A program made the position numbers and the translations under genes. The notes beneath the pieces were generated by a model that saw nothing but the letters and a program-made list of their open reading frames with translations, searched no databases and had not been told where the DNA came from. Positions 1 to 7,796 of a DNA stretch of 39,261 nucleotides are shown here, in pieces (within the stretch, counting starts at the first letter, position 1; the number at the start of each line of letters is the position of its first letter). The stretch covers positions 1-39,261 of the forward strand of contig CAKKQX010000190.1 in NCBI GenBank assembly GCA_919902235.1. Reading direction: 5' to 3'. This DNA is from Burkholderiales bacterium. Its GTDB lineage: Bacteria > Pseudomonadota > Gammaproteobacteria > Burkholderiales > SG8-41.

Positions 1-26
1 TTGTTAGGAGTTACAGTTACAGATAC

Positions 27-818
27 TCAGGTCGTTGCAAGCACGCTGCCGAACGCGCCAGCCTCAAGCAGGCTGGACATCAGTTGCGCGAGGTCAGCAT
101 CGGGCTGCGCTTCGAGCGCGGCCTGCGCCGCCGCGGCGAGCGTGCCGCCTGCCGCGCAGGCATCGAGAAGAGCGCAGCCCGCGGCGTCGAGCGCGATCCA
201 TTCGACAGCATCGCGCGCACGGGTGAGCAGTGCGCCCTCGGGCCGCCAGTCAATATCGCCGTCGGGCGTGCCTTCGCTGCGATTGCGCGACCAGATGGTG
301 TAAATCGGCGCATCGGCAAACCACGCCCAGCGCGCTGCCGGATGCGGCTGCAGCACGGCACCGCCGAGCGCTTCGGGTGCCAGCTGCGCGATGGTGTCGG
401 CGGCGAGTGCCGTTGCATCGGGCGCGGTGTGCGCCTCAGTCCACAGGTAGTCAAGTCGTGCGACGTCCGGCAGATAGGTCAGTTCGGCGGCGGGCTCGAA
501 GCGCGACAGAAAATCCGCGAATGCCGCGCCGTAGCGCAGCAGCGTCGGCTCGGCGGGAAGATGCTCGCGCACGTAGACCGCAGCGGCGGCACGAAACCAT
601 TCCTCGCCGACCAGCCGTTCCACCGCGGGGAAATTGGCTTGCAGCGCGTCGATGCAGCCCTTCATGACGGTGTTGCGGTATACGGCAAAGGCGGGTTGCG
701 CGCCGAGCGCGGCGATTTCCGTGGCAGGCGCGGTTTCAGTCGACCGCAGCGCCTGCGCAAACGCGTCCTGGAAGCGGGTGAGAGCGCCGGGCATGGACGT
801 ATTCAGCGTTGTATTCAT
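27..818 (-). CDS. bufC: BufC/HvfC-type DUF2063 protein, partner of the MNIO peptide-modifying enzyme
   Basis: This 263-residue protein has the HvfC/BufC N-terminal helical domain (DUF2063): a leading segment with FQDAFAQALR, then AVYRNTV, FPAVERLVGEEWF and the LPDVARLDYLWTEA helix near residues 115-130. In known bufferin and related RiPP operons, DUF2063 proteins assist the DUF692 iron oxidase in binding the precursor peptide. Its start codon overlaps the bufB stop by one base (TAATG), so the two are translationally coupled. Order on the minus strand is bufA1, bufB, bufC. The family and context are clear; the exact peptide-recognition role is inferred from homologues. Nothing downstream of the stop (bases 1-26) can be judged because the window ends. 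Confidence 0.9.
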   Translation of the reverse strand: MNTTLNTSMPGALTRFQDAFAQALRSTETAPATEIAALGAQPAFAVYRNTVMKGCIDALQANFPAVERLVGEEWFRAAAAVYVREHLPAEPTLLRYGAAFADFLSRFEPAAELTYLPDVARLDYLWTEAHTAPDATALAADTIAQLAPEALGGAVLQPHPAARWAWFADAPIYTIWSRNRSEGTPDGDIDWRPEGALLTRARDAVEWIALDAAGCALLDACAAGGTLAAAAQAALEAQPDADLAQLMSSLLEAGAFGSVLATT

Positions 819-1657
819 TACGCGGCCTGGGCAAGTGGCGCGCGCAGCACGGCGTCGGCGCGCTGACGCTCGGCGAAGAGCGTGGCAAAGTCGGGCAGAT
901 TGTCGTCGCGCTCGATCAGCGCGGGGCGTGCGCCGATGCGCGCGATCAGCCGTTCATAGAGCGCCCACACTTCGGGCGCGACCGGCGCATCGTGCGAATC
1001 GACAAGCAGAGCCTCGCCCAGGCTTGGGTCCGGCGCGTGGCCGGCGAGATGAACTTCCATCACCGGTTCACCGGGAAAGGCATCGATATAAGCGGTGGCC
1101 GAAAAGCCGAGGTTGCGCGCGCTCACGTACACATTGTTGACGTCGAGCAATAGGCCGCAGCCGGTGTGGCGTGCGAGTTCAGCAAGAAAATCAATTTCGC
1201 CCCACGCGTGGTCGGCCATCTGCAAATAGTGCGAGGGGTTCTCGATTGCGATGCGCCGCTGCAGCACATCCTGCGTGCGCTGGATATTGCCGGCGATGCG
1301 CGCCAGCGCTTCATCGGTGCGCGGGAAGGGCAGCAGATCCGGGTGATAAGCGCCGCGCCAGGTAGACCACGCCAGATGCTCTGAAACCAGCGCCGGTTCG
1401 ATACGGCGCGCAAGATCGGCCAGGCGTTTGAGATGTGCCGCATCGGGCTCGGCATCGGCCGCGAGCGACATCGCCACGCCGTGCAGCGAAATTGCATGAC
1501 GCGCGCGGATCGCCTCCAGCCACGCCAGACGCGGTCCGCCGTCTATCATGTAATTTTCGGGGTGCACCTCGAACCACAGCCCGTCCGCCGGGCAGGCAAA
1601 CGCCGCATCGTAATGCTGCGGCTTCAGGCCGAGCCCGGCGGTGAGGGCTGTGGTCAT
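818..1657 (-). CDS. bufB: BufB, multinuclear non-heme iron oxidase (MNIO, DUF692) that matures a bufferin
   Basis: The 279-residue protein is a TIM-barrel DUF692/MNIO enzyme. Visible family signatures are WFEVHPENYM near residue 30, SLHGVAMSL near 57, VSEHLAWS near 92, IENPSHYL near 138, LLLDVNNVYVSARN near 168 and EVHLAGHAPD near 200; these supply the His, Asp and Glu ligands of the iron cluster. Characterised members oxidise cysteines of a small periplasmic precursor into thiooxazole-type heterocycles that bind copper. The gene lies 29 bp downstream of bufA1 and overlaps bufC by one base. The enzyme is expected to act in the cytoplasm before export of the precursor. No disrupted residue is apparent, and length is normal for the family. 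Confidence 0.93.
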   Translation of the reverse strand: MTTALTAGLGLKPQHYDAAFACPADGLWFEVHPENYMIDGGPRLAWLEAIRARHAISLHGVAMSLAADAEPDAAHLKRLADLARRIEPALVSEHLAWSTWRGAYHPDLLPFPRTDEALARIAGNIQRTQDVLQRRIAIENPSHYLQMADHAWGEIDFLAELARHTGCGLLLDVNNVYVSARNLGFSATAYIDAFPGEPVMEVHLAGHAPDPSLGEALLVDSHDAPVAPEVWALYERLIARIGARPALIERDDNLPDFATLFAERQRADAVLRAPLAQAA

Positions 1658-1686
1658 GGTTCGAGGCGCTTTCCTGAAGGCGCATT

Positions 1687-1971
1687 CTAGCTCTTGATTT
1701 CCTTGAGCGAACCCATGCTGGTCGGTGTCTTCATCGTGGCGCAGGTGCCCTTGGCAACATACTTCCAGGCATTGCCCTGATAATCCACTTTCGAAGTGCC
1801 GGCGCAGGTGGTGCCGGGGCCGGCGGCGCAGTCGTTCTTGCCGGCGAGCGAAACGCCGTAGCAGCGCTCTTTGTCGCCCTTGATCGAGGCGCCCTTGTCC
1901 TGCGCAAGAGCGGCGCCCGAGACGAGCGCTGCGAGCGTGAGGGCGGTAACGGCGAGGGTGCGGGATTTCAT
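1687..1971 (-). CDS. bufA1: BufA1-family bufferin, secreted Cys-containing metallophore precursor (DUF2282)
   Basis: This 94-residue protein has an N-terminal signal peptide (MKSRTLAV..., cleavage probably after ALA around residue 23) and a mature region with four cysteines, at 37, 48, 56 and 77. They lie in the family motifs [20 protein letters not shown] and GTCATM. BufA1 peptides are exported after MNIO enzymes modify some of the cysteines and bind copper or related soft metals in the periplasm. The ATG at 1971 is chosen because AAGGAG lies 9 nt upstream and the signal peptide begins there; a longer open frame to 2232 would run through the promoter and into the divergent gene. It is the first gene of the buf operon. 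Confidence 0.93.
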   Translation of the reverse strand: MKSRTLAVTALTLAALVSGAALAQDKGASIKGDKERCYGVSLAGKNDCAAGPGTTCAGTSKVDYQGNAWKYVAKGTCATMKTPTSMGSLKEIKS

Positions 1972-2059
1972 GGGGTCAGACTCCTTGTAATATGAGGGTT
2001 GGATAATTTCGCCGAGCGCCCGAACCGAAATGGGCCTGAAGCGCGCGGACTTAAGGTAA

Positions 2060-2085
2060 TACGTAGCAAACTGGCGATTGGTTAC
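2060..2085 (-). promoter_or_regulatory. SigF-type ECF promoter for the buf operon
   Basis: On the minus strand GTAACC (2085-2080) is followed after exactly 16 nt by CGTA (2063-2060). The same -35 word and spacing occur upstream of the divergent sigma gene, and the pattern resembles the GTAACC/CGAA promoters of the Caulobacter SigF regulon. The predicted leader to bufA1 is about 80 nt. Assignment is by pattern only. Confidence 0.65.
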
Positions 2086-2105
2086 AGAGTCGTGCACAAT
2101 TTGTT

Positions 2106-2128
2106 CCGGATGAAATTTTTTCATCCGG
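2106..2128. promoter_or_regulatory. Perfect 10-bp inverted repeat between divergent promoters
   Basis: CCGGATGAAA (2106-2115) and TTTCATCCGG (2119-2128) are exact inverted repeats separated by TTT. The palindrome sits 2 bp upstream of the sigma-gene -35 box and 20 bp upstream of the buf -35 box. It could be an operator for a second regulator or a short terminator-like hairpin insulating the two units. Function is not known. Confidence 0.55.
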
Positions 2129-2130
2129 CT

Positions 2131-2156
2131 GTAACCGAATGCTCCCCCGCAACGAA
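2131..2156 (+). promoter_or_regulatory. SigF-type ECF promoter for sigma/anti-sigma genes (autoregulation)
   Basis: GTAACC (2131-2136) is followed after 16 nt by CGAA (2153-2156), matching the Caulobacter SigF-type pattern as I recall it. Transcription would start only about 10 nt before the sigma start codon. The matching divergent site suggests that the sigma factor drives both its own operon and bufABC. Confidence 0.7.
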
Positions 2157-2173
2157 TAAGGAAAGAAGGCTGC

Positions 2174-2728
2174 TTGAGCGTGAGTGAAGACCGATTGCGG
2201 GATCTGCTGGTGCGCGGGCTTGCCGGCGACAATGCGGCCTACCATGTATTCCTGAAGGAACTGAGTGCGCATTTGCGCGCTTTTCTCAGAGGACGGCTCA
2301 CCCGCTTGCCGGACGACGTGGAGGATCTGGTGCAGGAAACGCTGCTCGCCGTGCATAACCAGCGCCACACCTACGATGCCGGCCAGCCGCTGACCGCGTG
2401 GATACACGCGATTGCGCGTTACAAGCTGGTCGACCTGCTGCGCCGGCGCGCGGGACGCGATGCGCTCAACATTCCGCTGGACGACGAGCGCGAATTGTTC
2501 GCCCGCTCGGATACCGAGGCAGCCGACGCAAAACGCGATCTTGCGAAGCTGCTCGATCAGTTGCCCGACCGGCAGCGCCTGCCGATCGTGCACATGAAGC
2601 TCGCGGGCTTGTCGGTGATCGAGACTGCGCGCGCCACCGGCATGTCGGAGGCGGCAGTCAAAGTAGGCGTGCACCGCGGCCTCAAGGCACTCGCGGCGCT
2701 GATACGGAGAAGCGATGAAGACCGATGA
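2174..2728 (+). CDS. sigF: ECF sigma factor, SigF-like (controls the bufferin operon)
   Basis: The 184-residue protein has ECF sigma region 2 ([21 protein letters not shown], then [20 protein letters not shown], residues about 46-91) and region 4 ([23 protein letters not shown], then [18 protein letters not shown], about 130-175). The start is TTG at 2174 or GTG at 2180; AAGG at 2166-2169 fits either, with spacing 4 or 10 nt. It overlaps the NrsF-type anti-sigma gene by 14 bp. In Caulobacter, the SigF-NrsF pair turns on bufferin operons under metal or oxidative stress. The adjacent divergent buf operon and shared promoter words support the same role here. The symbol is by analogy with that system. 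Confidence 0.9.
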   Translation: MSVSEDRLRDLLVRGLAGDNAAYHVFLKELSAHLRAFLRGRLTRLPDDVEDLVQETLLAVHNQRHTYDAGQPLTAWIHAIARYKLVDLLRRRAGRDALNIPLDDERELFARSDTEAADAKRDLAKLLDQLPDRQRLPIVHMKLAGLSVIETARATGMSEAAVKVGVHRGLKALAALIRRSDEDR

Positions 2729-3356
2729 ACTGATTTCCATGCTGGCGAACGGGGCGCAAGTCGTCGAACCGCACGCGCTGCGGCGCCGTTACGCGATCGC
2801 GCTGGGCTGGGGCGGATTCGGCGCGACGCTGTTGATGGCGATCATGCTCGGCGTGCGGCCGGATCTGGCCGAAGCTGCGTGGCTGCCGATGTTCTGGGTC
2901 AAGCTCGCGCTTCCGGTCGCGCTGCTCGCCACCGCGCTGCTCGCGGTGCTGCGGCTGTCGCGTCCGGGCGTGCGGCTGGGGCGCGTGCCTTCGGCGCTCG
3001 CTGCGCCGGTGCTGGCGATATGGCTGCTGGCGGGCGTCGCGCTGCTCGGCGCTGCGCCGGGCGCGCGCAGTCAATTGATCTTCGGCGAGACCTGGGCGTC
3101 GTGCCCGTTCAATATCGCGCTGCTGTCGATGCCGGTGTTCATTGCACTGATGTGGGCGATGCGCGGACTGGCGCCGACGCGGCCCGCGCTGTCCGGCGCC
3201 GCGGCAGGGCTGCTCTCCGGGGCCATGGGTGCGGCGGTGTATACCTTGCACTGTCCGGAAATGGATGCCCCCTTCCTCGCCATCTGGTATCTGCTCGGCA
3301 TGCTGATTCCGACCACACTCGGCGCGCTGCTCGGTCCGCGCCTGCTGCGCTGGTAG
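2715..3356 (+). CDS. nrsF: NrsF-type membrane anti-sigma factor (DUF1109)
   Basis: The 213-residue protein has a short cytoplasmic N-terminus ([15 protein letters not shown]) followed by about six hydrophobic segments, as in NrsF/DUF1109 anti-sigma factors. Two cysteines, C130 (WASCPFN) and C180 (LHCPE), fall in the conserved positions that are essential for signal response in the Caulobacter protein. The expected role is to hold the sigma factor at the inner membrane until metal binding or oxidation releases it. The gene begins inside the sigma gene (14-bp overlap), so the two are coupled. The start is supported by GGAGAAGCG just upstream of the ATG. Confident family call; the signal is inferred. 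Confidence 0.9.
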   Translation: MKTDELISMLANGAQVVEPHALRRRYAIALGWGGFGATLLMAIMLGVRPDLAEAAWLPMFWVKLALPVALLATALLAVLRLSRPGVRLGRVPSALAAPVLAIWLLAGVALLGAAPGARSQLIFGETWASCPFNIALLSMPVFIALMWAMRGLAPTRPALSGAAAGLLSGAMGAAVYTLHCPEMDAPFLAIWYLLGMLIPTTLGALLGPRLLRW

Positions 3357-3403
3357 ACGGCTTGAGCTGCATTTAATCCTTCTGAAAGCCCGGGGAAATT
3401 ATG

Positions 3404-3419
3404 TAACATATTGTTTTTA
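3404..3419 (+). repeat. AT-rich intergenic 16-mer, copy 1
   Basis: TAACATATTGTTTTTA is identical to the reverse complement of 17243-17258 and close to two other intergenic copies. It lies between convergent genes. Confidence 0.5.
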
Positions 3420-3547
3420 AATTGAATTTTAAATTCCGTGCGCGCCGATCAGCCTGAGGGCTGAATCGTCGCGCCTACGCAGCGCCAGCGGCTATTGCCG
3501 GTGCCATCAAACCACCTGCCATCACGCGCGCCTGATATCGCAGTCTT

Positions 3548-3587
3548 ATTGGGCGTTCCGACTGTCATCCATTATGAAACGCTCAAT
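3548..3587 (+). repeat. 40-bp palindromic extragenic element, copy 1
   Basis: The ends ATTGGGCGTT and AACGCTCAAT are inverted repeats (one G-T wobble) around a 20-nt centre. The reverse complement of 33263-33302 matches at 38 of 40 positions. This looks like a small dispersed hairpin repeat in intergenic DNA. Confidence 0.75.
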
Positions 3588-3653
3588 AAGTCCTGGATGC
3601 AGGGCAGCGCCCTCTGCGGATTGTCGCGGCAAGCGGGACAAAGGCCGCGCTTT

Positions 3654-4124
3654 TTAATAGCGATAGATCCGGTTGCCGTCGACGCGCACCCTGTCACCGG
3701 TGCGCAAATCGGTAATGTCGTCCTGGTGCAAGGTGTGATACGAGCCGTTGTCGTAGCGGATGGTGACACGGAAAGTCTCGTCGGCGCGGCGCGTCCGATT
3801 TTCAATCTGGTTACCCGCGACCGCGCCGCCGGCAGCACCGATGACGGTTGCCGCGGTCCGACCGCTGCCGCCCCCGATCTGGCTGCCGATCAGTCCGCCG
3901 ACGATGCCGCCAATCACGGTGCCGGCGATATTGCTTCCCCCGTCTTTCCGGATGACCTCGATCTTCTCCACAACGCCGACGTTGTATCTTGCGGGCGCCG
4001 GCGACGGATAGGTCTGGGAGCGGGAAGGTTGCGACTCGTAGTAAGGCTGCGGCTCGGATGTCGCGCAGGCGGCTGACAGCGTAGCGGCGGCAGTGACTGC
4101 TGAAATCAAGCGGATGTTTTTCAT
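3654..4124 (-). CDS. Glycine-zipper 2TM outer-membrane lipoprotein
   Basis: The 156-residue protein starts with a lipoprotein signal (MKNIRLISAV..., lipobox SAAC with C20). A Pro/Tyr-rich linker follows, then a glycine-zipper segment (GSNIAGTVIGGIVGGLIG and RTAATVIGAAGGAVAG, about residues 62-108), and a C-terminal FRVTIRYDNGSYHTLHQDD/LRTGDRVRVDG domain. This is the layout of the Rickettsia 17-kDa antigen-like/SlyB-like family, small outer-membrane lipoproteins of uncertain role. The ATG at 4124 has a strong AAGGAGGACT ribosome site; the upstream in-frame extension to 4184 lacks one and would hide the signal peptide. It is probably monocistronic. Confidence 0.85.
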   Translation of the reverse strand: MKNIRLISAVTAAATLSAACATSEPQPYYESQPSRSQTYPSPAPARYNVGVVEKIEVIRKDGGSNIAGTVIGGIVGGLIGSQIGGGSGRTAATVIGAAGGAVAGNQIENRTRRADETFRVTIRYDNGSYHTLHQDDITDLRTGDRVRVDGNRIYRY

Positions 4125-4260
4125 TTTAGTCCTCCTTGCAACAACGGAAAGGTTGATGCTTTCCCAACGATGGCGCCTGACCACGCTGTCCGTGGCGCTT
4201 CAGCAGCCCGCCCCACGGGCACGCGCAATCCTCCACCTGCGGTTGATATCGGCGCACTTA

Positions 4261-4602
4261 TCAGTTGGCCATGATTTGAATGTTGTTCTGGACGGAGACG
4301 ACACCGTCCACGCTGCGTGCAAGCGAAACGGCCTTGTCGGCTTCCGCCTGGCTCTTGGCTTTCCCGCTCAGCGTCACCATGCCCTTGTCGTCGGTATCGA
4401 CTTTGATGCGCAGCGCGCTGACCTGTTTATCCTTGGCCATCGCAGCCTTGATCCTGGTGGTGATGATCGAATCCTTGACGACCGTCTTCGGGGAAGCGCG
4501 TTCAGGACTGGAACTATTGGGGCTCATCTCGGCGGTATAGCCTGCGACGGGCAACGACAATGCACCGATCAATATTGCGCTGGTCGTAAGTTTGGTATGC
4601 AT
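4261..4602 (-). CDS. Periplasmic BON-domain protein (OsmY-like)
   Basis: The 113-residue protein has a signal peptide (MHTKLTTSAILIGALSLPVAGYTAE) and a single BON domain from about residue 42 to the end: VVKDSIITTRIKAAM, then VDTDDKGMVTLSGKA, then AVSLARSVDGVVSVQNNI. BON domains bind phospholipid or bridge envelope components; OsmY-type proteins are osmotic or envelope stress proteins. AAAGGA precedes the ATG with good spacing. It lies next to another envelope protein gene on the same strand, but 136 bp apart, so co-transcription is uncertain. Confidence 0.88.
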   Translation of the reverse strand: MHTKLTTSAILIGALSLPVAGYTAEMSPNSSSPERASPKTVVKDSIITTRIKAAMAKDKQVSALRIKVDTDDKGMVTLSGKAKSQAEADKAVSLARSVDGVVSVQNNIQIMAN

Positions 4603-5036
4603 GGACTATCCTTTCTTCAAAGTATGAAAATGCAACAACAGGATTTGCTCATGCGCGGTTCCTGTTTCAGGAGACCTCGATGGGCAAACCTGTCCTGCAT
4701 CCGGGTAAGCGCACCAATCGTGCCAGGTAAAATATTCGTTTAATATCAATTAGTTAATTAAATTCAGGCGGTGCGTCTGGCATCGACACTGTCGCCGGCG
4801 CGCGACAGCGACCCGTGCCGGATCGGCAACTGTTTGATTTGCCGGGCATCTCGCTGTCGTCAGGCGGTGACGTTCGTCACAAACCAGCCCGCGCGCGCAG
4901 GGAAGAGCGCATGCAACTGCAGCGCGCGGCACGATGCCGGCCCAACATGCCGTCACTGAACGCATTGCAAGCCGCGCAATGGCAAATTGCTTACACTGAT
5001 ATTGTTATTTAACCTGCCCCGACCGGAGCGCACGCC
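4603..5036. other. Intergenic region between divergent BON and GST genes
   Basis: I see no supported gene. About 4720-4765 is AT-rich and includes copy 2 of the AT-rich motif (4741-4756); 4770-4980 is GC-rich with small open frames on both strands that have no recognisable family, ribosome site or start. The last 40 bases before the GST gene are again AT-rich and probably hold its promoter. Confidence 0.5.
4741..4756 (-). repeat. AT-rich intergenic 16-mer, copy 2
   Basis: Read on the minus strand this is TAACTAATTGATATTA, 13 of 16 identical to the copy at 10463-10478. It lies between divergent genes and could be part of a promoter region. Confidence 0.35.
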
Positions 5037-5648
5037 ATGAAGCTGTATATTTCCGCCGCCAGTTCCTTTTCGCGCAAGATACGCGTGATGCTGATCGAGA
5101 AAGGCGTCAAACACGACGTCGAAACCGTGAATCTGTGGGAACCCAACGATCTCAAGCACACCAGCCCGATCGGCAAGGTGCCGGCGTTGAGACTGGATGA
5201 CGGCCGCGTGCTGATCAATTCACCGCTGATCGCGGATTACATCGACGGCCGGTTTCCCGATCCGCGCTACATACCCGCTGACGCCGAAGCGCGCATCGAG
5301 GTCAGGCGCTGGGAGGCGCTGGCCGACGGCGCAATGGAAGCGGTCAGCGCCAGCCTGTATGAAATGCGCTTCCACGACAAAACACAGCGCAGCGGGGAAT
5401 GGCTGGGACGCCAGCGCGGCAAGTTTGAAGCGGGTTTTGCCGCGCTCGAACAGATGCTGGGCAGGCGCGCGTGGTGCGTGGGCGAGGCGATGAGTCTCGC
5501 CGACATCACGCTCGCCTGCCACATCGGATTCATCACGCTGCGCCAGCCGCAGCTTTTCCCGCAGGAAAAATACCCGGGCCTGACCCGGCTGTGGAAGAAT
5601 CTGGAAACCCGCGAATCGTTCAGGCAGACGGCGCCGCCGCCGGCGTGA
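5037..5648 (+). CDS. Glutathione S-transferase family protein
   Basis: The 203-residue protein has an N-terminal thioredoxin-fold GST domain (residues 1-75) with the SSFSRKIRVML helix, the cis-proline loop GKVPAL (P49) and the glutathione-contact segment INSPLIADYID. An all-helical C-terminal domain follows, with the N-capping-box motif SLADITLACHIGF near 155. Ser9/Ser10 are the likely thiol-activating residues. It may conjugate or reduce a small electrophile; the substrate cannot be told. The next gene, an MBL-fold hydrolase, starts 48 bp downstream on the same strand with its own ribosome site, so the two may be co-transcribed. Confidence 0.9.
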   Translation: MKLYISAASSFSRKIRVMLIEKGVKHDVETVNLWEPNDLKHTSPIGKVPALRLDDGRVLINSPLIADYIDGRFPDPRYIPADAEARIEVRRWEALADGAMEAVSASLYEMRFHDKTQRSGEWLGRQRGKFEAGFAALEQMLGRRAWCVGEAMSLADITLACHIGFITLRQPQLFPQEKYPGLTRLWKNLETRESFRQTAPPPA

Positions 5649-5696
5649 TGCGACGATCGCCGGGTTAACGCCCGGACGCATAGTTGAGGAGCTTAT

Positions 5697-6701
5697 ATGG
5701 TGGCTGAATCGCTTACCTGCGGTATGCAGGCAGTGGACGCGCTCGATGTGCAGGTGCTGGTGGACAACGTCACCGACAGCCTGTCCACCGTGCCGGCCGG
5801 CGTGACCAACGAAGTGCCGGTGCTGCTGAAAAACGGCACCCTCAGGATGTCCGCGGGCGAATACCGCTGCTGCGCGCACCACGGCCTGTCGCTGATCATC
5901 ACCGCGCGCGTCGGCGACAGCAAACAGACGCTGGTGTTCGACGCCGGTCCTGAAGCCTATACCGTGACGCGCAACGGCGCGTTGCTCAAAGTGCCGTTCG
6001 GTGATGCCGGCGCGGTGGTGCTTTCACACGGTCACTGGGATCATGCTGGCGGACTGGTGGAAGCGGTGCGCCAGGTAGCGGCTGCCAACGGCGGCCGGCG
6101 CCTCGAATGCCACGTCAATCCGGGCATGTTCGTGCCGCGCGGCACGCTGCGCCACGGCGGAGAACCGCTGCCGCAGAAACCGGTGCCCAGCCCCGGCGAA
6201 CTGTCCGCCGCCGGCGCGATCGTCATCAACCGGCCCGAAGCGCGGCGCATCCTCGACAACTGTTTCTACCTGAGCGGCGAGATTCCGCGCGTGACGCCGT
6301 ATGAAAAGGGATTGCCCGGACATCTCAAGCGCGCGGCCGACGGCAAGGACTGGGAACCCGATCCGTGGATCATGGACGAGCGCTACGTCGCCGTGCACGT
6401 CAAAGGCAAGGGCGCGGTGGTGTTCACCGCGTGTTCACATGCCGGCGTGATCAATGTGCTGAAGGATGCGCGCAACGCGTTCGGCGACGTACCGCTGCAC
6501 GCGGTGATGGGCGGTTTTCATCTCTCCGGCCAGCAGATCGAGGAAATCATTCCCGACACCGTCAGCGACATGAAAGGTTTCGGCCTCAAGCGCATCGTGC
6601 CCGCGCATTGCACCGGCTGGCGCGCGGTGGGCGCGCTGGTGCAGGCGTTCGGCGAGGAAGTGATCGTGCCGTCCGCGGTGGGCAGGCAGTTCGTGTTCTG
6701 A
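5697..6701 (+). CDS. Metallo-beta-lactamase-fold hydrolase (COG1237-like)
   Basis: The 334-residue protein carries the MBL zinc signature H111-G-H113-W-D115-H116 (LSHGHWDHAGG) and downstream metal ligands in TACSHAGVIN and VPAHCTGW. An upstream segment (LLFD-type strand VFDAGPEA) is typical of COG1237 hydrolases, a group that includes proteins annotated as dihydropterin-ribofuranosyl-aminobenzene phosphate synthase-like. The substrate is not predictable. ATG at 5697 follows GAGGAG at good spacing. The Bug receptor gene begins 41 bp after the stop, suggesting an operon of GST, hydrolase and receptor. Confidence 0.85.
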   Translation: MVAESLTCGMQAVDALDVQVLVDNVTDSLSTVPAGVTNEVPVLLKNGTLRMSAGEYRCCAHHGLSLIITARVGDSKQTLVFDAGPEAYTVTRNGALLKVPFGDAGAVVLSHGHWDHAGGLVEAVRQVAAANGGRRLECHVNPGMFVPRGTLRHGGEPLPQKPVPSPGELSAAGAIVINRPEARRILDNCFYLSGEIPRVTPYEKGLPGHLKRAADGKDWEPDPWIMDERYVAVHVKGKGAVVFTACSHAGVINVLKDARNAFGDVPLHAVMGGFHLSGQQIEEIIPDTVSDMKGFGLKRIVPAHCTGWRAVGALVQAFGEEVIVPSAVGRQFVF

Positions 6702-6742
6702 GTCGCATTTGTTCGCTGTTTGACAACCACAGGGAGCGCAAT

Positions 6743-7729
6743 ATGAGCATCCGTTTGCGTATCGTCGGAGTTTTGTCGTTGTGCTGCATGTTGATATCCG
6801 TCGTCGCGGGCCCGGTCGTTTACGCTCAGTCAGCGGCCTACCCCGCCAAGCCGGTGCGCATCGTGGTGCCGTTCGCGCCCGGCGGCGGCGTGGACGTGAC
6901 CGCGCGCATACTCGCGCAGCGCCTCACCGAGCGCGTGGGGCAGTCGTTCTTCGTCGAGAATCGCACTGGCGCCAGCGGCATCATCGGCGTCGAGCACGTG
7001 GCGAAGTCGCCGCCCGACGGCTACACGCTGCTGGTCGGCTCGCAGACCACGCAGGCGGTGGTGCCGGCGATTTACAAAGTGAGCTATGACACCGCGCGCG
7101 ACTTCGCGCCGGTGACCGTGATCGCAACTTCGCCGCTGCTGATCGTGGTGCATCCGTCGCTGCCGGTGAAATCGGTCAGGGACCTGATCGCGCTCGCCAA
7201 AGCCCGTCCTGGCCAGCTCACTTTCGGCGCGGCTTCCGGCGGCACGCCGCACATGGCGGGCGAACTGTTCAAGCTGATGGCCAGGGTCGACATGCTGTTC
7301 GTGCCGTACAAGGGTGAAGGGCCGGCGGTCAACGATACGATGGGCGGGCAGATATCAATGGTGTTCTCCAACCTTCCGGTGGTGCTGCCGCATGCGCGCA
7401 GCGGGCGGCTGCGGCCGATCGCAGTCACCACCGCGCAGCGCGTGGCCACCGCATCCGACATCCCGACGGTGTCGGAATCAGGCCTGCCCGGGTTCGAAGC
7501 CGCGACCTGGTTCGGTCTGGTCGCGCCCGCCGCGGTGCCGCGCGACATCATCGCCAAGCTCAACGCCGAATCGGCCGCCGCGCTCAACGTGCCCGAGGTC
7601 AAGGAGCGCATGGCGGCGCAGGGCCTGTTCGTGGTGGCGAACACCCCGGAACAGTTTGCGGAACTGCTGAAGTCGGAAATTCCGCGCTGGGCGAAAGTCG
7701 TGAAGGACGCGGGCATCAAGCCGCAATGA
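6743..7729 (+). CDS. Bug/TctC-family periplasmic receptor (1)
   Basis: The 328-residue protein has a Sec signal peptide ending at VYAQ, then family blocks PVRIVVPFAPGGGVDVTAR, ENRTGASGIIG, PPDGYTLL, ASGGTPHMAGELF, VPYKGEGPAVND and a C-terminal WAKVVKDAGIK. Bug proteins bind small carboxylates (or amides and nicotinate-like compounds) in the periplasm. They feed a TctAB permease, a signalling system, or an unknown partner. No permease genes are adjacent. AGGGAG lies 7 nt before the ATG at 6743; a longer frame from 6365 is an overlap artefact in the upstream gene. Ligand unknown. Confidence 0.93.
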   Translation: MSIRLRIVGVLSLCCMLISVVAGPVVYAQSAAYPAKPVRIVVPFAPGGGVDVTARILAQRLTERVGQSFFVENRTGASGIIGVEHVAKSPPDGYTLLVGSQTTQAVVPAIYKVSYDTARDFAPVTVIATSPLLIVVHPSLPVKSVRDLIALAKARPGQLTFGAASGGTPHMAGELFKLMARVDMLFVPYKGEGPAVNDTMGGQISMVFSNLPVVLPHARSGRLRPIAVTTAQRVATASDIPTVSESGLPGFEAATWFGLVAPAAVPRDIIAKLNAESAAALNVPEVKERMAAQGLFVVANTPEQFAELLKSEIPRWAKVVKDAGIKPQ

Positions 7730-7734
7730 GCAAG

Positions 7735-7767
7735 CGTAGGGTGGGCAAAGCGTAGCGTGCCCACGCG
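7735..7767 (+). repeat. REP element, left copy flanking RAYT
   Basis: This 33-nt element begins with a GTAG head at 7736 and folds through GTGGGCA (7741-7747) and TGCCCAC (7757-7763). Its reverse complement recurs at 8356-8388 with 32 of 33 positions matching. GTAG-headed hairpins of this kind are the substrates of REP-associated tyrosine transposases. Confidence 0.88.
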
Positions 7768-7796
7768 AACCACCGCATCCGTGCTACCGTTTCCGC

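Larger units (their letters stand above)
3357..3653. other. Intergenic region between convergent genes, with two repeat copies
   Basis: No credible gene is seen. The stretch changes from GC-rich to AT-rich at about 3395-3435, contains one copy of an AT-rich motif (3404-3419) and one copy of a 40-bp palindromic element (3548-3587) that recurs at 33263-33302. Open frames here are antisense shadows of the glycine-zipper gene or lack any start signal. Confidence 0.6.

Noticed and set aside
4750-4965. 71-codon minus-strand frame in the BON-GST gap
   Set aside because: No family, no ribosome site, and an Arg/Cys/Ala-rich translation typical of random GC-rich sequence.
6365-6742. Longer N-terminus for the Bug receptor starting at 6365
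   Set aside because: It lies in another frame of the metallo-hydrolase gene, and a clear ribosome site and signal peptide begin at 6743.
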